Shown one piece after another: positions 9,112-18,191 of a DNA stretch of 64,000 bases. Source of the stretch: Candidatus Bathyarchaeota archaeon (lineage in GTDB: Archaea; Thermoproteota; Bathyarchaeia; Bathyarchaeales; Bathycorpusculaceae). The stretch's first letter is position 1; every line of letters begins with the position of its first letter. A program made the position numbers and the translations under genes. The stretch spans positions 25,522 through 89,521 of the forward strand of contig CAIUPH010000092.1 in the NCBI GenBank assembly GCA_903901015.1, given 5' to 3'. The notes below the pieces were generated by a model. The model was not told the DNA's origin and made no database searches. It saw nothing but the letters and a program-made list of their open reading frames with translations.

Positions 9112-10718
9112 TTCAAATCTCCTCTCCCTCAGACTTCAAAAGCAGCGACATCCCAACTGACCCTGGCGTCTACCTATACAAAGACGAAGCAGGCGAAATC
9201 CTCTACGTCGGCAAAGCTAAATCGCTGCGTTCACGCGTCAAAAGCTATTTTTCCGGAGGCGACCACCCCGCCAAAACGCGGCAGCTGGTTTTGCGGATTC
9301 GCCAAATCGACTGGGTTATCGTCAACAGCGAAATCGAAGCGCTGCTTCTGGAGAACAAACTCATCAAGCAGCACACACCCAGATACAACGTTAACTTAAA
9401 AGACGCAAAAACCTACGCTTACATCTCCCTCACACGCGAAAACTACCCCAGAATACTTACCAGCCGCAAAGTTGCGCGCAAACTCGAATCTTTCGGTCCC
9501 TACACGGATGGGTTTACAAGGCAGGACCTTCAGCGGTTAGTTGTGAAAGTGTTTAAGCTGCGCACCTGCAAAACCATGCCCAAACGCGCCTGCCTAAACT
9601 ACCACATCCACCTCTGCACCGCACCCTGCATCGGCAATGTCACCCAGGAAAAGTACGGTGAACAGGTTCGTCAAGCGCGGTCCTTCCTCAACGGCAACTA
9701 CCAGCAGACAATCGAGCAGTTAAAAGCCCAGATGGAAACCAGCTCGCAAGCAATGCAGTATGAAACTGCTTTGGAACTGCGCAACCAAATCCTATCCATC
9801 AGACTTGTGACCGAACACCAAATCGTGGACAAAGAGCGGCGTTTTGACCAGGATGTGCTGGTTTTTCGTCAGGTGGGCGAGAAGATGCTGGCAGTTCAGA
9901 TGGGCATGCGCCGAGGTGTTTTGCTGGGCAAGAAAGAATTCAATGTGGATTTGCAGCCGCTGATTGAACAGGAATTCTTGAAGGCATTCTACACCAACAA
10001 CAGGATACCCCGCGAAATCCTGCTCAACAAGCCCTGTTGGGAGGGCGCGGACGAAAAAAAGGCGCTGGAAAAGTTTTTGTCAGCCAAAAGACTCGCACCC
10101 GTTTCGTTAACGATTCCAAGGCGAGCAGATAAGCTCGGGCTGGTGCAGTTGGCCGAGAAAAACCTGGAATCCACCCTAACCGTTGACAGCGCACTCGTGG
10201 ATTTGCAGAACAATCTCAACCTCCCCGTGCTGCCAAATGTAATCGAATGCTTCGACATATCCAACCTGGGCACCGAACACGTCGTCTCAGGCATGGTGAG
10301 CTTCAAAGATGCGAAGCCCGACAAAAAAAACTACCGCAAATTCAAAATTAAAACTTTCCTTGGGCAAGACGACTTCGCCGCGGTCAACGAGGTCGTTTTG
10401 AGGCGTTATAAGCGGTTGGTGGAAGAGAAAACCCCGCTGCCCGATTTGGTGATGATTGACGGTGGACCCGGACAGGTCAGCGCCGCAAAACATGCCCTTC
10501 AAGCGCTCGGATTGCAGATTCCCCTCATTGGCTTGGCTAAAGAACGCGAAGAAATATACTTGCCAGATGAATCGGCGCCACGCATCTTCGACAAGAACAG
10601 TAAAATGATGTTGCTCCTCAGAAAAATTCGCGATGCAGCCCATGATTTCTCGCTTGGTTACAATCGTAAGCGAAGGCAGATGAAAATACGGGAAGAATTC
10701 AAAAACGCAAAAAGTTAA
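9108..10718 (+). CDS. uvrC: Excinuclease ABC subunit C, lacking C-terminal HhH domain
   Basis: Dual-incision nuclease of nucleotide excision repair. GIY-YIG nuclease domain at about residues 15-95 (VYLYKDEAGEILYVGKA), cysteine-rich segment, UVR domain near 200-235 and RNase H-like nuclease domain with ECFDIS (D383) and MIDGGPGQ (D451). At 536 residues it ends directly after AHDFSLGYNRKRR, so the tandem helix-hairpin-helix domain found in about 600-residue UvrC proteins is absent. It starts four bases inside uvrA (ATGA) and is translationally coupled. Its stop overlaps the stop of the convergent gene at 10715. Confidence 0.95.
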   Translation: MIQISSPSDFKSSDIPTDPGVYLYKDEAGEILYVGKAKSLRSRVKSYFSGGDHPAKTRQLVLRIRQIDWVIVNSEIEALLLENKLIKQHTPRYNVNLKDAKTYAYISLTRENYPRILTSRKVARKLESFGPYTDGFTRQDLQRLVVKVFKLRTCKTMPKRACLNYHIHLCTAPCIGNVTQEKYGEQVRQARSFLNGNYQQTIEQLKAQMETSSQAMQYETALELRNQILSIRLVTEHQIVDKERRFDQDVLVFRQVGEKMLAVQMGMRRGVLLGKKEFNVDLQPLIEQEFLKAFYTNNRIPREILLNKPCWEGADEKKALEKFLSAKRLAPVSLTIPRRADKLGLVQLAEKNLESTLTVDSALVDLQNNLNLPVLPNVIECFDISNLGTEHVVSGMVSFKDAKPDKKNYRKFKIKTFLGQDDFAAVNEVVLRRYKRLVEEKTPLPDLVMIDGGPGQVSAAKHALQALGLQIPLIGLAKEREEIYLPDESAPRIFDKNSKMMLLLRKIRDAAHDFSLGYNRKRRQMKIREEFKNAKS

Positions 10719-11125
10719 AGGTAGTTTTTGAGTGTTTCTTCGAGTTGGCTGAAGCTTTTTATTATCATGTCTGAATGGAAGACTATCCATGGGCTCAGGC
10801 AGGGCAGTTCCGATACCACTATGATTTTTTTGTCTTTGCGTTTGGCGTAGAACATTTCCATGCAGGCCCCCGCCGACAGTATGGGCAGGTAAACCACCAT
10901 GATGTCGCATCTGTCAGCGTCATCTAAGTCGCGTTGGACAAAATCGAACGTGGGTACCTTATCCCACCAGCACTCCTCGGCTCCGTTGTAGATGACGCGT
11001 TCCCTTTTCCAGGGGTCGATGATTTCAAAGCCCAGTTTGCAGGCGATGTCAGTGACGGTTTTGCGGTAATCCTGCTGTTTCTCCATCCCGATGATGGGTC
11101 CTGAGATGAACACTTTCTTTTTCAT
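10715..11125 (-). CDS. Nucleoside 2-deoxyribosyltransferase-like protein
   Basis: Protein of 136 residues with the Rossmann-like fold of the nucleoside 2-deoxyribosyltransferase family: KKVFISGPIIGM at the N-terminus, the acidic segment RDLDDADRCDIMVVYLP, and SAGACMEMFYAKRKDKKIIVVSE, where the G-x-x-x-E pattern supplies the usual nucleophilic glutamate. The family moves or hydrolyses deoxyribose from nucleosides; distant members only bind nucleotides. The ATG at 11125 is chosen because a TATA box (CTATAAATTTTAAAC on the minus strand, about 11136-11150) lies 25 bases upstream, which fits a leaderless mRNA and excludes the longer reading. Confidence 0.7.
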   Translation of the reverse strand: MKKKVFISGPIIGMEKQQDYRKTVTDIACKLGFEIIDPWKRERVIYNGAEECWWDKVPTFDFVQRDLDDADRCDIMVVYLPILSAGACMEMFYAKRKDKKIIVVSELPCLSPWIVFHSDMIIKSFSQLEETLKNYL

Positions 11126-11384
11126 TATGTTAACCTGTTTAAAATTTATAGGCATTGAACTAATATTCCTTCTCGGTACGTGTTGTGTAGGTCAGGTTGC
11201 TGTTTTGGTGGCTGTTTCATTTTTTGGTTCATCCCCTTGTTCTCACCTGTATTTGTCCACCTGTGGGAACGCAAAAATCAGAAAACGAGTCTCAAACACG
11301 TTTAGAGCCGCTTTTTTTGATTGCATCCCAATAATACTGTGCAACTTTTATTAGCCCAATGCAGCGTTACTATATCGTTGAAAA
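11126..11384. other. Non-coding gap
   Basis: Holds the minus-strand promoter of the deoxyribosyltransferase-like gene and, near 11343, a TTTTATTA element suited to the plus-strand gene at 11385. No convincing coding frame or RNA gene seen. Confidence 0.5.
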
Positions 11385-11672
11385 ATGTCCAAAGATAACT
11401 CGCTCACGAAACCATCAACTAACACTTCCAAAGAAGAAAACCTGCCAACCAAGGAGCAGCTAGAGCTAAGAGAATTCCTAAAACTACTGAGTGATCTGCA
11501 GACAACAGGAAAAATCACGGGGCAGCAGTTCCGGGAAAACCGTGAGTTGTGGCTGCATCAGCAACCCAACGACCGCGACGTATTGGTGTGGCAACTTAAG
11601 AAACTTTTGAGTTCAGAAACCAAAATAAACCAGCCGCGAAGCCAACCGTTCCAGAAACCACGACGAATGTAA
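11385..11672 (+). CDS. Hypothetical protein, 95 residues
   Basis: Unrecognised small protein. The first 25 residues are rich in S, T, N and K and look disordered. A helical segment follows (EQLELREFLKLLSDLQTTGKITGQQFRENRELWLHQQ) and the tail is basic and proline rich. It could be a regulator or adaptor, but no family is recognised. A TATA-like TTTTATTA lies about 40 bases upstream. It stands alone between the divergent 10715 gene and tRNA-Lys. Confidence 0.5.
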   Translation: MSKDNSLTKPSTNTSKEENLPTKEQLELREFLKLLSDLQTTGKITGQQFRENRELWLHQQPNDRDVLVWQLKKLLSSETKINQPRSQPFQKPRRM

Positions 11673-11702
11673 AGAGTGAAATGCTGATATTTTAGAAATT
11701 AA

Positions 11703-11780
11703 TGGCGGGTCCGACGGGAATTGAACCCGCGACCCTCGGATTAAGAGTCCGATGCTCTAGCCTGACTGAGCTACGGACCC
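11703..11780 (-). tRNA. tRNA-Lys(CTT)
   Basis: Reverse-strand cloverleaf with acceptor GGGTCCG (11774-11780) pairing with CGGACCC, discriminator G and encoded CCA (11703-11705). The D arm is GCTCAGTCAGGCTAGAGC. The anticodon stem/loop is TCGGA-CTCTTAA-TCCGA with anticodon CTT, and the T arm is GCGGG-TTCAATT-CCCGT. Discriminator G fits archaeal tRNA-Lys. No intron. A TATA-like GAATAAATAG lies about 35 bases upstream on the minus strand. Confidence 0.96.
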
Positions 11781-11940
11781 GCGCTGTTGACGAAATAGAG
11801 AACAAAACGGGGCTATTTATTCCCATTGTCTCTGTTTGTTTGCTCCAGACTTTTGCTTGAAGTGTTTTTCATAGATTCCGTTGTTGTTTAAAAACCCTTT
11901 GTAATGCATTGCCCTTTATCTATTTTCCCAGTCTTCAAAC

Positions 11941-11968
11941 TGCTTGTGGCGGCTTGCACAACCAGCCT
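11941..11968. repeat. Dispersed 28-base repeat, copy 1
   Basis: Begins TGCTTGTGGCGGCTTGCACA and ends ACCAGCCT. It matches 52030-52057 at 26 of 28 positions in the same orientation. This copy sits exactly at the 5' edge of the truncated TrmO frame. See findings. Confidence 0.6.
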
Positions 11969-12156
11969 TCAGTCCAAACTCCATCGGGTTAACGCTGGTC
12001 GAGTTGGTTCAGGTTGAAGGCAACGTTTTAGTCGTTAGGGGTTTGGATGCTTATGATGGAACTCCCGTGTTGGACTTAAAGCCCTATGACTTCTGGGATA
12101 TGGCAAAAACGGCTAAGGTTCCCGATTGGTGGAGAAAACGCAACAGCAAAAGCTAG
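11944..12156 (+). pseudogene. Truncated TrmO/TsaA-family remnant
   Basis: The frame reads as the C-terminal half of a TrmO/TsaA-family protein (tRNA N6-methyl-threonylcarbamoyladenosine methyltransferase): PNSIGLTLVELVQVEGNVLVVRGLDAYDGTPVLDLKPY is the family's core signature, followed by a plausible natural end (VPDWWRK). About the first 80 residues, including the SAM-binding part, are missing. The open frame begins at a TTG inside the dispersed repeat. No upstream fragment of the family is visible in any frame, so this is probably a decayed copy. Its stop overlaps the stop of the convergent gene at 12153. Confidence 0.75.
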
Positions 12157-12653
12157 AGTAGATCCCCAACGCCGTACTTATCATCCACGGCTTTGAGGAG
12201 TGCTTTTCGCAGATCTTCACCTTTCAAACCCTCAGCCTTCAATGCGCCGAAAGCTTCAGTCAACTCTGAATCTTTACAGACATCTCTTAGCCAACTCTCA
12301 AAGTCGCCCCGGTACAAATGAAACTCAAGCGCGTCAGAACAAACCTCCCTAACCTCCCTGTAAAACTCACCCAACGACAGCGCCGAAAAACCCAGCGGCT
12401 TATCCATGCCAACGTAGAAGTTGAAAGCCATCTCGGGCAAAACAAATGCGTAGGCTTTTAGGGCATTTTTGCCTTTTTCTGTTAAACCGAATCCGCCGCC
12501 GACCTTGCGCAAGAAGCCTTCCACGGCAAGTTCCTGCACTTGAGCTATGGCTTGGTTTGGGGTCAGGTCTACGGCTTGCGCGAACACGTTGATGTCCATG
12601 CGGTTTGTGGCTTCATTCATGGTTTTTAGAATTTTGATATAATCTTCCTTCAA
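12153..12653 (-). CDS. Winged-helix DNA-binding protein with C-terminal helical domain
   Basis: Protein of 166 residues. The N-terminal 70 residues form a MarR/ArsR-like winged helix (INVFAQAVDLTPNQAIAQVQELAVEGFLRKVGGGFGLTEKGKNAL). The C-terminal part (ALEFHLYRGDFESWLRDV...) resembles short domains found on archaeal regulators that sense an unknown signal. ATG at 12653. It is divergent from cutA and convergent with the TrmO remnant. A local role is possible but its target is unknown; it does not look like the known TrpY regulator. Confidence 0.65.
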   Translation of the reverse strand: MKEDYIKILKTMNEATNRMDINVFAQAVDLTPNQAIAQVQELAVEGFLRKVGGGFGLTEKGKNALKAYAFVLPEMAFNFYVGMDKPLGFSALSLGEFYREVREVCSDALEFHLYRGDFESWLRDVCKDSELTEAFGALKAEGLKGEDLRKALLKAVDDKYGVGDLL

Positions 12654-12755
12654 GAAATTTCGCCTCTGCTACCCTTAATACTTAGACTTGCGGAAATTTA
12701 AACGTGTCAATGCCCACAACGCCAAGTTTTTTATTTCATCAAAACAAAACAATAC

Positions 12756-13091
12756 ATGGCGAAAAATTTGCCTAACACTGATTTCATTATCGTTCTGGTA
12801 ACAACGGCTAACAAAGAAGAAGCGAAAAAAATTTCACAAGTACTGCTGAAAGAGAAACTGATCGCATGCGCAAACATCATCAACCCAGTCACATCGTTTT
12901 TTCATTGGTCGGGTAAAATTGACCGTTGTGAGGAGTGTTTGGTGGTTATGAAGTCGCGGATGGATTTGTTTTCGGAGTTGGCGCAGCGGGTGAAGGGGCT
13001 GCATAGTTATGAGGTTCCTGAGGTTTTGGCGTTTCCAATAGTTGCGGGTTCAGAGGCTTATTTGAATTGGATGAGTGGTGTACTAAAATAA
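12756..13091 (+). CDS. cutA: CutA1 divalent cation tolerance-type protein
   Basis: Protein of 111 residues with the ferredoxin-like CutA1 fold that forms stable trimers. Typical segments are VTTANKEEAKKISQVLLKEKLIACANIINPVTSFFHWSGKI (A-C-N with the SxxxW-x-G-x-I pattern) and KGLHSYEVPEVLAFPI. CutA1 is linked to copper and other divalent metals, though its biochemical role is unsettled. It ends seven bases before the TGTACA-type site ahead of the trp operon and is probably monocistronic. Confidence 0.93.
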   Translation: MAKNLPNTDFIIVLVTTANKEEAKKISQVLLKEKLIACANIINPVTSFFHWSGKIDRCEECLVVMKSRMDLFSELAQRVKGLHSYEVPEVLAFPIVAGSEAYLNWMSGVLK

Positions 13092-13097
13092 TGCGAG

Positions 13098-13112
13098 TAC
13101 ACTTTTGTACAA
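13098..13112. promoter_or_regulatory. TRP-box-like inverted repeat upstream of trpE
   Basis: GTACA-CTTT-TGTAC inverted repeat that ends in TGTACA (13107-13112). TGTACA is the known TRP-box core bound by the TrpY repressor of Methanothermobacter. The site lies immediately upstream of the TATA-like TTAAATAAAG (13121-13130) and about 60 bases before the trpE start. This points to tryptophan-dependent repression, by inference from the motif. Confidence 0.5.
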
Positions 13113-13120
13113 ATAAGCCT

Positions 13121-13130
13121 TAAATAAAGC
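13121..13130 (+). promoter_or_regulatory. TATA box of the trp operon
   Basis: TTAAATAAAG, followed about 30 bases later by AGGAG (13156-13160) and the trpE start codons. Predicted transcript start near 13150. Confidence 0.5.
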
Positions 13131-13170
13131 ATTATGGTATATTTCTGAACTATACAGGAGCATGATTACA

Positions 13171-14593
13171 ATGGGGAATCGCCTTTGGCAAAACACCAAC
13201 ACAAACAAAACCCACAACCAAACCATTAAATTACGTTAAATTCAACTACACAAACCAACCCATAGAAATATTCTCAAAACTCCAAAAAAAATACAAAACC
13301 GCCTACCTTTTAGAATCAATCGAAGGACCCCAAAAACTCGCCCAATACTCATTCTTAGGGTTCAACCCAAAAATCACAATAACAGCCAAAAACGGCACCG
13401 TAACCATAACAAACAATAAAACCCGCCAAACCACCACCCAGCAAACCAGCGACCCCTTCAAAATCATCGCGGAACAACTGAAGCCTTACGCAAACAACAT
13501 GGTGGATTTCCGTTTTGTCGGCGGCGCACTTGGCTACATATCCTATGATGCCATAAGGTATATCGAAAAATTGCCCAATCACAAACCTGACGAACTCCAG
13601 TTTCCCGACGTGGAAATGGGGATTTTTGAGGATGGATTCGTTTTTGACCACACCCTCAATGAGGCTTACTATTATTTTAGGGGCGAAAACCGCTTTTCAG
13701 AAGTAACTAAGCTGCTTGAAGCGCCAGCGACGCGTGAAGAGCCCTTCACATACACTCCACCCACAGTTAACACTTCAAAAGATGATTTTGAAAACGCCGT
13801 CACCAAAGCAAAACAATACGTCACAGCAGGCGACATATTCCAAGTCGTCCTCTCCAAACGCTTCCAATTCCAGTACACGGGAAGCCTCCTAACATTCTAC
13901 AAAAGCCTACGCCAAATCAACCCCTCACCCTACATGTTCTATTATAAATCCGATAAACGCCAAATCGTCGGCGCCAGCCCAGAAATGCTGGTTCGCGTAG
14001 ACAACCGAAAGGTCATCACTTTCCCAATCGCAGGAACAAAACCCGTCTCAGAGGACCCGGAAGAAAACATCCGCCTATGCAAGGAACTGCTACTGGACCA
14101 AAAAGAACGCGCCGAACACGTTATGCTGGTTGATTTAGCGAGGAACGATTTGGGCAGAATCAGCAAGTATGGAACCGTGAAAGTTCCCGAGTTTATGCAG
14201 GTTCACCAGTTCAGCCATGTCCAACATATTGTTTCCCAAGTTGTGGGCGACTTGAAGGATGGCTTGGAAAGCTTCGATGCCCTAAAAGCGGTGTTTCCCG
14301 CTGGCACAGTTTCAGGTGCACCCAAAGTTCGGGCTATGGAGATAATTGAGGAGCTTGAACCTTCGCGTCGGGGACCTTATGCTGGTGCAGTGGGCTATTT
14401 CAGCTGCAATGGCAACGCTGACTTCGCCATAACCATACGTACCCTATTTGCTGAGGGTAATCAGGCGTATATTCAAGCGGGTGCAGGCATCGTTGCCGAT
14501 TCGGTTCCAGAGAAAGAGTGGTTTGAAACGGATTTCAAAGCCAAAGCGCTCATGAAAGCGCTTGAACATGCTGCAGGAGGCAAAAAACCATGA
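13171..14593 (+). CDS. trpE: Anthranilate synthase component I, apparent frameshift at start
   Basis: TrpE converts chorismate and ammonia to anthranilate with TrpG. The body frame is unmistakable: LNYVKFNY...AYLLESIEGPQKLAQYSFLGFNP in the N-terminal domain, then DIFQVVLSKRF, GASPEMLVR, ITFPIAGTKP, LVDLARNDLGR and PAGTVSGAPKVRAMEIIEELE. That frame is open back to 13166 but has no ATG, GTG or TTG before 13499, deep inside the protein. ATG 13171, with AGGAG upstream, is in the other frame; removing one G of the GGGG at 13173-13176 joins them (MGIAFGKTP...). The boundary is therefore given with this frameshift. The stop overlaps trpG (ATGA). Confidence 0.88.
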
Positions 14594-15174
14594 AAGTATT
14601 GGTTATCGACAACTATGACTCGTTCGTCTATAACCTGGTTCAGTACATCGGCGAGCTTGGCGCGGAAACAGTGGTTTTCCGAAACGACCAAATCACCCTG
14701 CTGGAAGCCGCTAAGATGATGCCTGACCGAATTGTGATTTCTCCGGGTCCAGGCAGCCCCGACGACGAGAAATACTTTGGCGTCTGCACAAAAATCCTCC
14801 AGAACCTCAGCCCAGTCATCCCAACCTTGGGAGTTTGCTTGGGGCACCAGGGAATCATTAACGCCTACGGCGGAAAAGTCGTGCACGCAAAAAAACTGAT
14901 GCATGGCAAAACCTGCAGTATAAAACACAACCAAAAAGACCTGTTCGCGGGTGTCCGCAACCCTTTGAACGCGACAAGGTACCATTCGCTTGCGGGTGAA
15001 CGTGAATCCATTCCAGCTTGCCTCGAAATCACCGCTGAAGCAGTCGACGACGGCGAAATCATGGGTGTCCGCCACGTTAAATACCCGATTTATGGTGTGC
15101 AGTTTCATCCTGAATCGATTCTATGCGAAGACGGCATGTTAATCATCAAAAACTTCTTGGAGGCAAAACTATGA
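14590..15174 (+). CDS. trpG: Anthranilate synthase component II (glutamine amidotransferase)
   Basis: Supplies ammonia from glutamine to TrpE. Class I amidotransferase of 194 residues: DNYDSFVYNLVQY at the N-terminus, SPGPGSPDD (oxyanion loop), GVCLGHQGI with the catalytic cysteine and GVQFHPESI with the catalytic histidine and glutamate. ATG overlaps the trpE stop by four bases and its stop overlaps trpD. Cytosolic. Confidence 0.97.
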   Translation: MKVLVIDNYDSFVYNLVQYIGELGAETVVFRNDQITLLEAAKMMPDRIVISPGPGSPDDEKYFGVCTKILQNLSPVIPTLGVCLGHQGIINAYGGKVVHAKKLMHGKTCSIKHNQKDLFAGVRNPLNATRYHSLAGERESIPACLEITAEAVDDGEIMGVRHVKYPIYGVQFHPESILCEDGMLIIKNFLEAKL

Positions 15175-16229
15175 TTCGGGAAGGCATCCAAAAACTCATC
15201 GACGGCACCGACCTAAGTTTTGATGAGTCGGGCGAGATTATGCGGGAAGTCATGTCGGGCAAAGCCACAAACTCCCAAACCGCTGCCTTCTTAACTGCGC
15301 TGCGGATGAAGGGGGAATCGGTGGAGGAACTCATAGCGTTTGCTTCGGTGATGAAGAGTAACTGCCACCAAATCCACCCCCACGTAAACGGGCGACTCGT
15401 TGACACGTGCGGTACGGGCGGAGACAAAGTAAAAACTTTCAACGTTAGCACAGCCGCGGCATTCGTCATTGCAGGCGCAGGGGTCTCAGTGGCTAAACAT
15501 GGGAACAGGGCAGTTACGAGCAAAAGTGGAAGCGCCGACGTACTCGAAAAACTGGGATTAAACCTTAATTTAGAGCCAAAAGCCGTTGAAGGCGTCATCG
15601 AAAAAGTCGGCGTGGGCTTCATGTTTGCACCAGCTTTTCACCCAGCCATGAAGTATGCGGCAGAGCCAAGGCGCGAGATTGGAATCCGAACAGTTTTCAA
15701 CTTACTTGGACCATTAACTAACCCAGCATACGCCAGCGCCCAGCTTCTTGGAGTATACGACAAAAAACTGGTGGCTCCAATGGCGTATGCGCTGCGGCAG
15801 TTGGGTTGCGAAGAAGCGATGGTTGTGCATGGTCTTGACGGCTTAGATGAGATTTCAACGGTTGGAAAAACCGTTATCGCCCATTTAAAGAAAGGCGACG
15901 TAACGAAACTGGAGTTTGCCCCGAGCAATTTCGGCGTGAAAACCGCGGAAATAACCGATTTGCAGTCGTCTTCAGTTGAGGAAAGCGCGGAAACGTTATT
16001 TCGAATTCTAAGCGGCAGAATTATTGGCGACGCAAAAGTTGACATTGTACTCGTTAATAGTGCTGCAGGAATCATCGTTGGCGGAAAAGCAGAAAACTTC
16101 AAAGAAGGTATGGAGTTAGCTCGAGAATCAATCGCAAACGGAGCAGCATACAGTAAACTCAAAGAATTGATTAAGGCGTCAGGTGGAAGCCTGCATAAAA
16201 TTGAGGAGCTTGAACGAAAATATGAATGA
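15171..16229 (+). CDS. trpD: Anthranilate phosphoribosyltransferase
   Basis: Joins anthranilate to PRPP, the second step of tryptophan synthesis. 352 residues, full length. Key motifs are VDTCGTGGDKVKTFNVSTAAAFV (PRPP loop), KHGNRAVTSKSGSADVLEKLG, FAPAFHPAMKY and RTVFNLLGPLTNPA. The start is ATG 15171, which overlaps the trpG stop (ATGA); a longer reading from 15123 lies inside trpG. Its end overlaps trpC by eight bases. Confidence 0.97.
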   Translation: MIREGIQKLIDGTDLSFDESGEIMREVMSGKATNSQTAAFLTALRMKGESVEELIAFASVMKSNCHQIHPHVNGRLVDTCGTGGDKVKTFNVSTAAAFVIAGAGVSVAKHGNRAVTSKSGSADVLEKLGLNLNLEPKAVEGVIEKVGVGFMFAPAFHPAMKYAAEPRREIGIRTVFNLLGPLTNPAYASAQLLGVYDKKLVAPMAYALRQLGCEEAMVVHGLDGLDEISTVGKTVIAHLKKGDVTKLEFAPSNFGVKTAEITDLQSSSVEESAETLFRILSGRIIGDAKVDIVLVNSAAGIIVGGKAENFKEGMELARESIANGAAYSKLKELIKASGGSLHKIEELERKYE

Positions 16230-16998
16230 TTTCTTGGATACGCTGGCGATGGACGCCACGAAAACAATCGATAGCGGATACTACCAAACCTCAGTGTCTA
16301 CAAAACAGCGGAAGATTAGCCTAAAACAAGCGCTTCTAAACTGCAAAGCTAACCCCGTGATTACCGAGATTAAAGCAGCTTCGCCATCCCTTGGGACCAT
16401 CCGAACCCAAGTGAACCCAAAAGAAATTGCTCAGGCAATGCAGAAAGGCGGGGCAGTTGGTATTTCAGTGTTGACTGAGCCTAAACACTTCAATGGTTCC
16501 CTGCAAACGCTCGTGGAAACCCGCGAAGCCGTGGGTCTGCCAATTCTGATGAAAGACATAATTATCGTTGCCGACCAAATAGATGCTGCCGCACAGGTTG
16601 GCGCAGACGCCGTATTGTTGATTCAGGCGCTCTTCGACAGGGGTTGCTGCGAAACAAGCGTAGATAAAATGATTGCTTTTGCCCATTCACGGGGGCTTGA
16701 GGTTCTGCTGGAAACCCACACGGCAGCGGAGTTCCAACGGGCGGTTGAAACCAAAGCGGATTTGGTTGGAATCAACAACAGAAACCTCGCAACCCTAAAA
16801 ATCTACTTGAAAACCACAGAGGAAATTCTTAAAAAGAATAATGCCAACGGCAAAGTGATTGTGAGTGAAAGCGGCATCAAAACACCCAAAGACCTACAGT
16901 TCCTGCGGGGCGTTGGTGCATCTGCTTTCCTCATTGGCTCAAGCATCATGTTAACCGAAAACATCGAAGAAAAAGTCAAGGAGTTTGTGCAAGCATGA
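16222..16998 (+). CDS. trpC: Indole-3-glycerol phosphate synthase
   Basis: Closes the indole ring from carboxyphenylaminodeoxyribulose phosphate. (beta/alpha)8 barrel of 258 residues with [12 protein letters not shown] (catalytic lysine, phosphate loop), [56 protein letters not shown] and [14 protein letters not shown]. The start ATG at 16222 overlaps trpD by eight bases. No TrpF domain is fused to it, and no separate trpF lies in the operon. Confidence 0.96.
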   Translation: MNDFLDTLAMDATKTIDSGYYQTSVSTKQRKISLKQALLNCKANPVITEIKAASPSLGTIRTQVNPKEIAQAMQKGGAVGISVLTEPKHFNGSLQTLVETREAVGLPILMKDIIIVADQIDAAAQVGADAVLLIQALFDRGCCETSVDKMIAFAHSRGLEVLLETHTAAEFQRAVETKADLVGINNRNLATLKIYLKTTEEILKKNNANGKVIVSESGIKTPKDLQFLRGVGASAFLIGSSIMLTENIEEKVKEFVQA

Positions 16999-18191
16999 AG
17001 TTAAGCAACTATCCAATCGACGGAAAATATGGGAAATACGGCGGACGCTTTGTTCCCGAAGTCCTCATGGAAGCCATCGGTGAGCTCGAACAAGCTTATT
17101 ATAAAGCCCGAAAAGACCCAGAGTTCCAGCGGCAACTGGATTATTACCTTGCGGAGTTTGTGGGCAGACCAACACCCCTCTACCTCGCCGAAAACCTCAC
17201 TCGGAAACTCGGCGGCGCAAAAATCTATCTCAAACGCGAGGACTTAGCCCACGGCGGAGCCCACAAAATCAACAACACCATGGGACAGGCTCTTCTTGCC
17301 AAGCGGATGGGTAAAACACGGGTAATCGCCGAGACTGGGGCAGGGCAGCATGGCGTAGCAACCGCCATAGCCTGTGCCGCTTTGGGTTTGAAGGCGGTTG
17401 TGTTCATGGGCACCGAAGACTGCGAACGCCAACGACTCAACGTTTTCCGCATGAAACTCCTAAACGCCGAAGTTCACCCTGTCGAATCTGGCTCAAAAAC
17501 GCTCAAAGACTCCATCAACGAGGCTTTCCGCGACTGGGTAACCAATCTTGAAACCACCTACTACTTGATTGGGTCCACTATGGGTCCGCATCCGTATCCG
17601 ATGATTGTGCGCGACTTCCAAAGTGTAATCGGCAAAGAAATCAAAGCGCAGTTCAAACAGAAAACAGGCGGCTTGCCCGATGCGCTGGTGGCTTGTGTGG
17701 GCGGCGGAAGCAACGCCATGGGCACCTTCTACCCGTTTGAAGACGACACCTCCGTGAAGCTATACGGCGTTGAAGCTGCAGGCGAAGGCATAGAAACGGG
17801 TAAACATGCGGCGACTCTTGCGGCTGGCTCCGAAGGCGTGTTCCACGGCATGTACACATACGTTCTCCAAGACAGTAATGGGCAAATCCAACCCACGCAC
17901 AGCGTATCCGCAGGCTTAGATTACCCCGGCGTTGGACCTGAACATTCATTTCTGAAAATCTCCAAACGTGCAGAATACACCTTTGCCGCAGACAAAGAAG
18001 CGGTAGATGCGTTTTTGACACTGTCGCGGGAAGAAGGGATTTTGCCCGCGTTGGAATCCTCGCATGCCGTTGCGTACGCCATGAAGTTGGCGCCGAAAAT
18101 GGAGAAAACCCAGTCCATCGTGGTTACCCTGTCTGGGCGTGGAGACAAGGACGTGCAGACAATCGCAGATTACATTGGGGCGAAAATATGA
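16995..18191 (+). CDS. trpB: Tryptophan synthase beta chain (TrpB1)
   Basis: PLP enzyme condensing indole with serine. 398 residues with [48 protein letters not shown] (PLP lysine in HKINN), [21 protein letters not shown] (phosphate site) and [16 protein letters not shown]. These are the features of the canonical TrpB1 that pairs with TrpA rather than the stand-alone TrpB2. Coupled to trpC and trpA by ATGA overlaps. Confidence 0.98.
   Translation: MKLSNYPIDGKYGKYGGRFVPEVLMEAIGELEQAYYKARKDPEFQRQLDYYLAEFVGRPTPLYLAENLTRKLGGAKIYLKREDLAHGGAHKINNTMGQALLAKRMGKTRVIAETGAGQHGVATAIACAALGLKAVVFMGTEDCERQRLNVFRMKLLNAEVHPVESGSKTLKDSINEAFRDWVTNLETTYYLIGSTMGPHPYPMIVRDFQSVIGKEIKAQFKQKTGGLPDALVACVGGGSNAMGTFYPFEDDTSVKLYGVEAAGEGIETGKHAATLAAGSEGVFHGMYTYVLQDSNGQIQPTHSVSAGLDYPGVGPEHSFLKISKRAEYTFAADKEAVDAFLTLSREEGILPALESSHAVAYAMKLAPKMEKTQSIVVTLSGRGDKDVQTIADYIGAKI

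Noticed and set aside
11091..11354. 87-residue plus-strand frame
   Set aside because: Runs through the TATA box and start of the minus-strand deoxyribosyltransferase-like gene; no homology or ribosome site.
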